From: Variovorax sp. J22G73
GTDB lineage: Bacteria > Pseudomonadota > Gammaproteobacteria > Burkholderiales > Burkholderiaceae_C
Direction of reading: 5' to 3'
DNA: 64,000 nt
NCBI RefSeq assembly: GCF_030317035.1
Contig: NZ_JASZYK010000002.1
Coordinates: 868,001-932,000, forward strand
Each line of letters begins with the position of its first letter. Within the stretch, counting starts at the first letter, position 1. A program made the position numbers and the translations under genes. Positions 60,160 to 64,000 of this stretch are shown here, piece by piece. The notes under the pieces are model-generated. The model saw only the letters and a list, made by a program, of their open reading frames with translations, ran no database searches and had not been told where the DNA came from.

Positions 60160-60726
60160 ATGCGCTTTCGCTCCCCTGCCCTTTTCTTCGCCGTCGCACT
60201 CACGGCGTCCGCCGCAGCCTTGACGATGTCGTTCGCCGCATCGCCGTGGGGTGGCGACATTGCCGCGGCCGACGCGCAGCCCGCGCCCGAGTTCCAGAAC
60301 ATCGACACGTGGCTCAACTCCCAGCCGCTGAAACTGCAGGAGCTGCGCGGCAAGGTGGTGCTGGTCGACTTCTGGACCTACACCTGCATCAACTGCCTCA
60401 ACCACCTGCCCTACGTGAAAGACTGGAACGAAAAGTACAAGAACCAGGGGCTGGTCGTCGTCGGCGTGCACACGCCGGAGTTCGCGTACGAGAAGTCGAC
60501 AAGGAACGTGAAGGACGCCATCCAGCGCCTGCAGATCAAGCATGCGGTCGCGCAGGACAACAGCTACGGCACATGGAAGGCGTTCAAGAACCAGTACTGG
60601 CCGGCGGTGTACCTGATCGACAAGCAGGGAAAGATCGTCTATTCGCACTTTGGCGAGGGCAGCTACGCCGCGACCGAGAAGAAGATCCAAGCGTTGCTTG
60701 CGGAGCCTTCTTCGAGCGGGTCTTGA
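60160..60726 (+). CDS. Periplasmic thioredoxin-like protein (DipZ/TlpA type)
   Basis: The 188-residue protein has a signal anchor (ALFFAVALTASAAALTMSFA) and a thioredoxin/AhpC-like domain with active site WTYTCINC (Cys76, Cys79) and cis-Pro loop NQYWPAVYLID. This form is typical of the thioredoxin partner of CcdA/DipZ, which keeps periplasmic thiols reduced. It has a GAAGGAA site before ATG 60160. A CcdA/DipZ-type gene begins 2.7 kb downstream, beyond a two-component system whose promoters share its upstream element. Confidence 0.9.
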   Translation: MRFRSPALFFAVALTASAAALTMSFAASPWGGDIAAADAQPAPEFQNIDTWLNSQPLKLQELRGKVVLVDFWTYTCINCLNHLPYVKDWNEKYKNQGLVVVGVHTPEFAYEKSTRNVKDAIQRLQIKHAVAQDNSYGTWKAFKNQYWPAVYLIDKQGKIVYSHFGEGSYAATEKKIQALLAEPSSSGS

Positions 60727-60760
60727 CGATGTATGCGCTGCTGTTCACACGCCCTGAACA

Positions 60761-60788
60761 ACGGCAACAACAGCAACAGCAACAGCAA
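60761..60788 (+). repeat. CAACAG hexanucleotide microsatellite
   Basis: A run of CAACAA and CAGCAA units with a six-base period, about four copies, lies between the thioredoxin stop and the next small open frame. It is likely prone to slippage. Confidence 0.6.
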
Positions 60789-60903
60789 ACGAAATGAAAA
60801 AACTCTGGTTCGCCCTGCTCTTCTTCGCGGGCGGAATCGCGCACGAAATGCGCAACCCCGTCAGCTGCCAATGCATCACGACACGCGCCAACGCGCGCCC
60901 GCG

Positions 60904-61644
<741 letters not shown>

Positions 61645-61719
61645 GGCCGTGCGGTGAGGCTGTTGCTTGTGTGCGGAAGCCGCAATGTAGCCCGGCCGCC
61701 GGGCGGGACAAGCGGGTTT

Positions 61720-61761
61720 GTATGCCTGTGTATCCCGCGGGGCGAGCGGCCACAGTACGTT
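61720..61761 (-). promoter_or_regulatory. Bipartite 42-bp element, copy 2 (response-regulator promoter)
   Basis: On the minus strand AACGTACTGT (61761 to 61752), 16 bp, then GGATACACAGGCATAC (61735 to 61720). The 16-mer is identical to copy 1 and the spacing is the same. It points toward the response-regulator gene and ends 75 bp upstream of its ATG. Confidence 0.75.
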
Positions 61762-61815
61762 GCGTGGGGCGAACGTGCGCAAGGCCGATGCAGGCCGGCA
61801 CGGGCCGTGGCAGGT

Positions 61816-61857
61816 AATGTTGTATGTCCCGCCCGGCTGCCCGACACACTGCCATAC
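61816..61857 (+). promoter_or_regulatory. Bipartite 42-bp element, copy 3 (histidine-kinase promoter)
   Basis: AATGTTGTAT (61816-61825), 16 bp, then CGACACACTGCCATAC (61842-61857): 7 of 10 and 12 of 16 matches to copy 1, again with identical spacing. It points toward the kinase gene, ends 43 bp upstream of its ATG, and is followed by AAAC as in copy 2. Confidence 0.6.
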
Positions 61858-61900
61858 AAACAACCGCGTCCCCGGCGGCGGCGGGTCTATAAACCAGCCC

Positions 61901-63274
61901 ATGCCTACCTCCGCAAGCCTTTCCGCGAACACCGCTTCCGCTCCGGTTGCGCCCCCCGGCTCCGGCCTGCGCCGGCTGGTGCCGCGCACGCTGTTCGCCC
62001 GCGTGACGCTGATCATCGTCATCGGCCTGGCCATCGCGCAGCTGCTGACCTTCGCCTCGATCCGCTACGAGCGCGGCATCGCGATGCGCGAGCTGATGAT
62101 GACGGGCATCGAGCGCGACATCGCCAGCTCGGTCGCCATCCTCGACCGGCTGCCCGCCGGCGAGCGCGAAGGCTGGCTGGCGCGGCTGGAGCGGCGCAAC
62201 TACCGCTTCGTGCTGGGCGGCACCGCGCAGGGCACGGCGCCCGACACGCCGATGTCGCAGCAGTTCGCCACGGCCATCGCCGAGGCGATGCGGCCGTTCC
62301 GGATCGTCAAGGTGGCGCAGGTGGCCAACCCGCCGCAGGGGCTGCAGATTCAGGTGCGGCTGTCCGACGGGGCCAGCGTGATCGTGCATGCGCGCCGGGT
62401 CGACATGCCGGTGTCGAGCTGGGTGATGTGGCTGCTGTGGGTGCAGCTGCTGGTGCTGGCGGTGTGCGCCTGGTACGCGGTGCGGCTGGTGACGCGGCCG
62501 CTGGCGCAGCTGGCCCGTGCGGCCGACGAACTGGGCCCCGACCTGAAGGGCCAGCCGCTGGCCGAAGAAGGCCCGACCGAGGTGCGGCACGCCGCGCGCG
62601 CCTTCAACGCCATGCAGAAGCGCATCGCGGGCTACATGGCCGAGCGGGTGGAAATCCTGGCGGCCATTTCGCACGACCTGCAGACGCCCATCACCCGCAT
62701 GCGCCTGCGCACCGACCTGATGGACAGCGAACCCGACCGCCACAAGTTTCGCCAGGACCTGGACGAGATGCACGCGCTGGTGCGCGAAGGCGTGACCTAT
62801 GCGCGCACGCTGCACGGCGCCACCGAGCCGCCGCTGCGCGTGGACGCCGACGCGCTGTTCGAAAGCATGCTGGCCGACTACGAAGACGCGGGCCAGCAGG
62901 TGCGGCTGGAAGGCCGCATGGGCGCGCCCATCGTCACGCGGCCGAACGCGCTGCGCCGCATCGTGATGAACCTGATCGACAACGCGCTGAAGTTCGGCGA
63001 CGACGTGCGCTTGCAGGTGCATGCCGAGGCAGGCAAGCTGGTGGTGGCCGTGGTCGACAACGGCCCGGGCATTCCGCCCGACGAACTGCAGCAGGTGCTC
63101 AAGCCCTTCTACCGCGTGGAAAGCTCGCGCAACCGCAGCACCGGCGGCACCGGCCTGGGCCTGGCGATCGCGCACCAGCTGGCGACCGCCATGGGCGCGG
63201 AGCTGGCGCTGCGCAACCGCAGCGAAGGCGGGCTGGAGGCGCGGCTGACGCTGGACATTCGCGCCGCGCCTTAA
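61901..63274 (+). CDS. Sensor histidine kinase (EnvZ/HAMP type)
   Basis: The 457-residue kinase has TM1 (~32-53), a ~115-residue periplasmic domain (FASIRYERGIAMRELMMTGI to VDMPVSSW), TM2 (~172-192), HAMP (VTRPLAQLARAADELG), H-box ISHDLQTPITRMRLR with His258, N-box NLIDNALKFG, G1 VDNGPGIPP and G2 STGGTGLGLAI. It signals to the divergent OmpR-type regulator. The periplasmic domain has no Cys, so it does not itself sense thiols directly. The following gene is a CcdA/DipZ-type membrane protein. Confidence 0.93.
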   Translation: MPTSASLSANTASAPVAPPGSGLRRLVPRTLFARVTLIIVIGLAIAQLLTFASIRYERGIAMRELMMTGIERDIASSVAILDRLPAGEREGWLARLERRNYRFVLGGTAQGTAPDTPMSQQFATAIAEAMRPFRIVKVAQVANPPQGLQIQVRLSDGASVIVHARRVDMPVSSWVMWLLWVQLLVLAVCAWYAVRLVTRPLAQLARAADELGPDLKGQPLAEEGPTEVRHAARAFNAMQKRIAGYMAERVEILAAISHDLQTPITRMRLRTDLMDSEPDRHKFRQDLDEMHALVREGVTYARTLHGATEPPLRVDADALFESMLADYEDAGQQVRLEGRMGAPIVTRPNALRRIVMNLIDNALKFGDDVRLQVHAEAGKLVVAVVDNGPGIPPDELQQVLKPFYRVESSRNRSTGGTGLGLAIAHQLATAMGAELALRNRSEGGLEARLTLDIRAAP

Positions 63275-63416
63275 ATCCGATTGCGCTGATCGCGCCGCGA
63301 CTCGTCGCCGCACCCGTTCCCCGACCTTCCCCGCAAGCGGCTCGCATGGCGAGATCGTGAAGCCGCTGCTCGCTCTTTTTTCCACCCTGCCATCGCCCCT
63401 TCACCGGACCCGCACC

Positions 63417-64000
63417 ATGTTCCTCCTCGTCGTCGCCTACCTGGGTGGTGTGCTCACCATCCTGAGCCCGTGCATCCTGCCGGTGCTGCCCTTCGTGTTC
63501 GCGCGGGCCGACCGGCCCTTCCGCTCGCACGGCCTGCCGATGCTGCTGGGCATGGCGCTGGCGTTCGCGGCCATTGCCACGCTGGCGGCGGTGGGCGGCG
63601 GCTGGGTGGTCACGCTGAACCAGTACGGGCGCTACGCGGCCATCGCGATGCTGGCGCTGTTCGGCGTGACGCTGCTGTTTCCGTCCGTGGCCGACCGGCT
63701 GAGCCGGCCGCTGGTGGCGCTGGGGCTGCGCCTGTCGGAGGCGGACCGGGCGCGCGCGTCGGTGTTCTCGCCGCTGCTGCTGGGCGTGGGCACGGGGCTG
63801 CTGTGGGCGCCGTGCGCGGGGCCGATCCTGGGGCTCATCCTGACCGGTGCGGCGCTGAACGGCGCGAGCATCGGCACCTCGCTGCTGCTGCTGGCCTATG
63901 CGGCGGGCGCGTGCACGTCGCTTGCGGCGGCGCTGCTGTTCGGCGGGCGGCTGTTCGCGCTGATGAAGGGGTCGCTGCGCACCGGGGAATGGGTGCGGCG
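63417..64000 (+). CDS. CcdA/DipZ-type cytochrome c biogenesis / thiol transport protein (5' part)
   Basis: The gene runs off the right edge; 194 codons are visible. Helix 1 carries TILSPCILPVLPFVF (Cys19) and a later helix WAPCAGPILGLILTGA (Cys near 133), the paired cysteines with flanking prolines that move electrons through the membrane in CcdA/DsbD/DipZ. The visible hydrophobic helices number about six. It is presumably the membrane partner of the periplasmic thioredoxin at 60160. ATG 63417 is chosen; a fused thioredoxin domain further on cannot be excluded. Confidence 0.85.
   Translation, partial: MFLLVVAYLGGVLTILSPCILPVLPFVFARADRPFRSHGLPMLLGMALAFAAIATLAAVGGGWVVTLNQYGRYAAIAMLALFGVTLLFPSVADRLSRPLVALGLRLSEADRARASVFSPLLLGVGTGLLWAPCAGPILGLILTGAALNGASIGTSLLLLAYAAGACTSLAAALLFGGRLFALMKGSLRTGEWVR

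Overview
The window is about 70% GC, densely packed and free of mobile elements, rRNA and tRNA genes. Gene content (KdsA for Kdo/LPS, TRAP transporters, LysR and OmpR-type regulators, many small lipoproteins, fused DctQM, fused TreS-maltokinase) points to a Gram-negative betaproteobacterium of the order Burkholderiales. A Comamonadaceae member close to Variovorax is most likely, but this is an inference from protein style and gene order, not a database result. Almost every gene has a long 'shadow' reading frame on the other strand or in another frame, caused by GC-rich third positions; these were discarded.

Layout. 1-4.5 kb: end of a pgeF-type gene, maiA, a TPR protein, then a rightward set of FAH-family hydrolase, Nudix hydrolase, CreA-like protein and a degenerate LytM lipoprotein closed by a clear terminator. 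4.5-11.5 kb (leftward): poly-Gly lipoprotein, phospholipase-D lipoprotein, and a three-gene envelope operon of trypsin-like protein, secreted TonB-C-like protein and Do/HtrA protease. 11.6-14.2 kb: alkB and an ABC exporter. 14.2-21.6 kb: a LacI regulator divergent from a tightly coupled operon (TRAP binding protein, fused TRAP permease, VOC protein, RuBisCO-like protein, DUF1537 sugar-acid kinase). This looks like a catabolic pathway for an acid sugar related to, but not identical with, the described apionate routes. 21.6-28.4 kb: LysR/MFS divergent pair, small hypotheticals, a UvrA2-type ABC ATPase.

28.4-46 kb is a leftward trehalose/alpha-glucan operon, transcribed glgB > glgE > treS-mak > conserved-TM (CmpX/MscS-like) > glgX > treZ > malQ-treY fusion. 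Together the enzymes form a cycle: trehalose > maltose > maltose-1-phosphate > alpha-glucan (TreS, Mak, GlgE, GlgB) and alpha-glucan > trehalose (GlgX, MalQ, TreY, TreZ). glgX carries a one-base frameshift in a C5 run (real mutation or assembly error). The Shine-Dalgarno of glgB sits inside a perfect 10-bp hairpin, a candidate RNA control element for the operon.

46-59 kb: DUF1488, an alpha/beta-hydrolase lipoprotein, LysE exporter, a small Asp-repeat lipoprotein, a PNPOx stress protein, a large EF-hand membrane protein of unknown function, small hypotheticals, kdsA (TTG start), a cytosolic HtrA-like protease, DUF4337, a lipocalin and a membrane diguanylate cyclase. 59.9-64 kb: a periplasmic thioredoxin, a divergent OmpR/histidine-kinase pair and the start of a CcdA/DipZ-type membrane protein. 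The promoters of the thioredoxin, the response regulator and the kinase share a bipartite 42-bp element with identical spacing, which ties these genes into one redox regulon.

The only gene-free stretch above 300 bases is 49266-49735. It holds a strong minus-strand terminator and possibly a small RNA.
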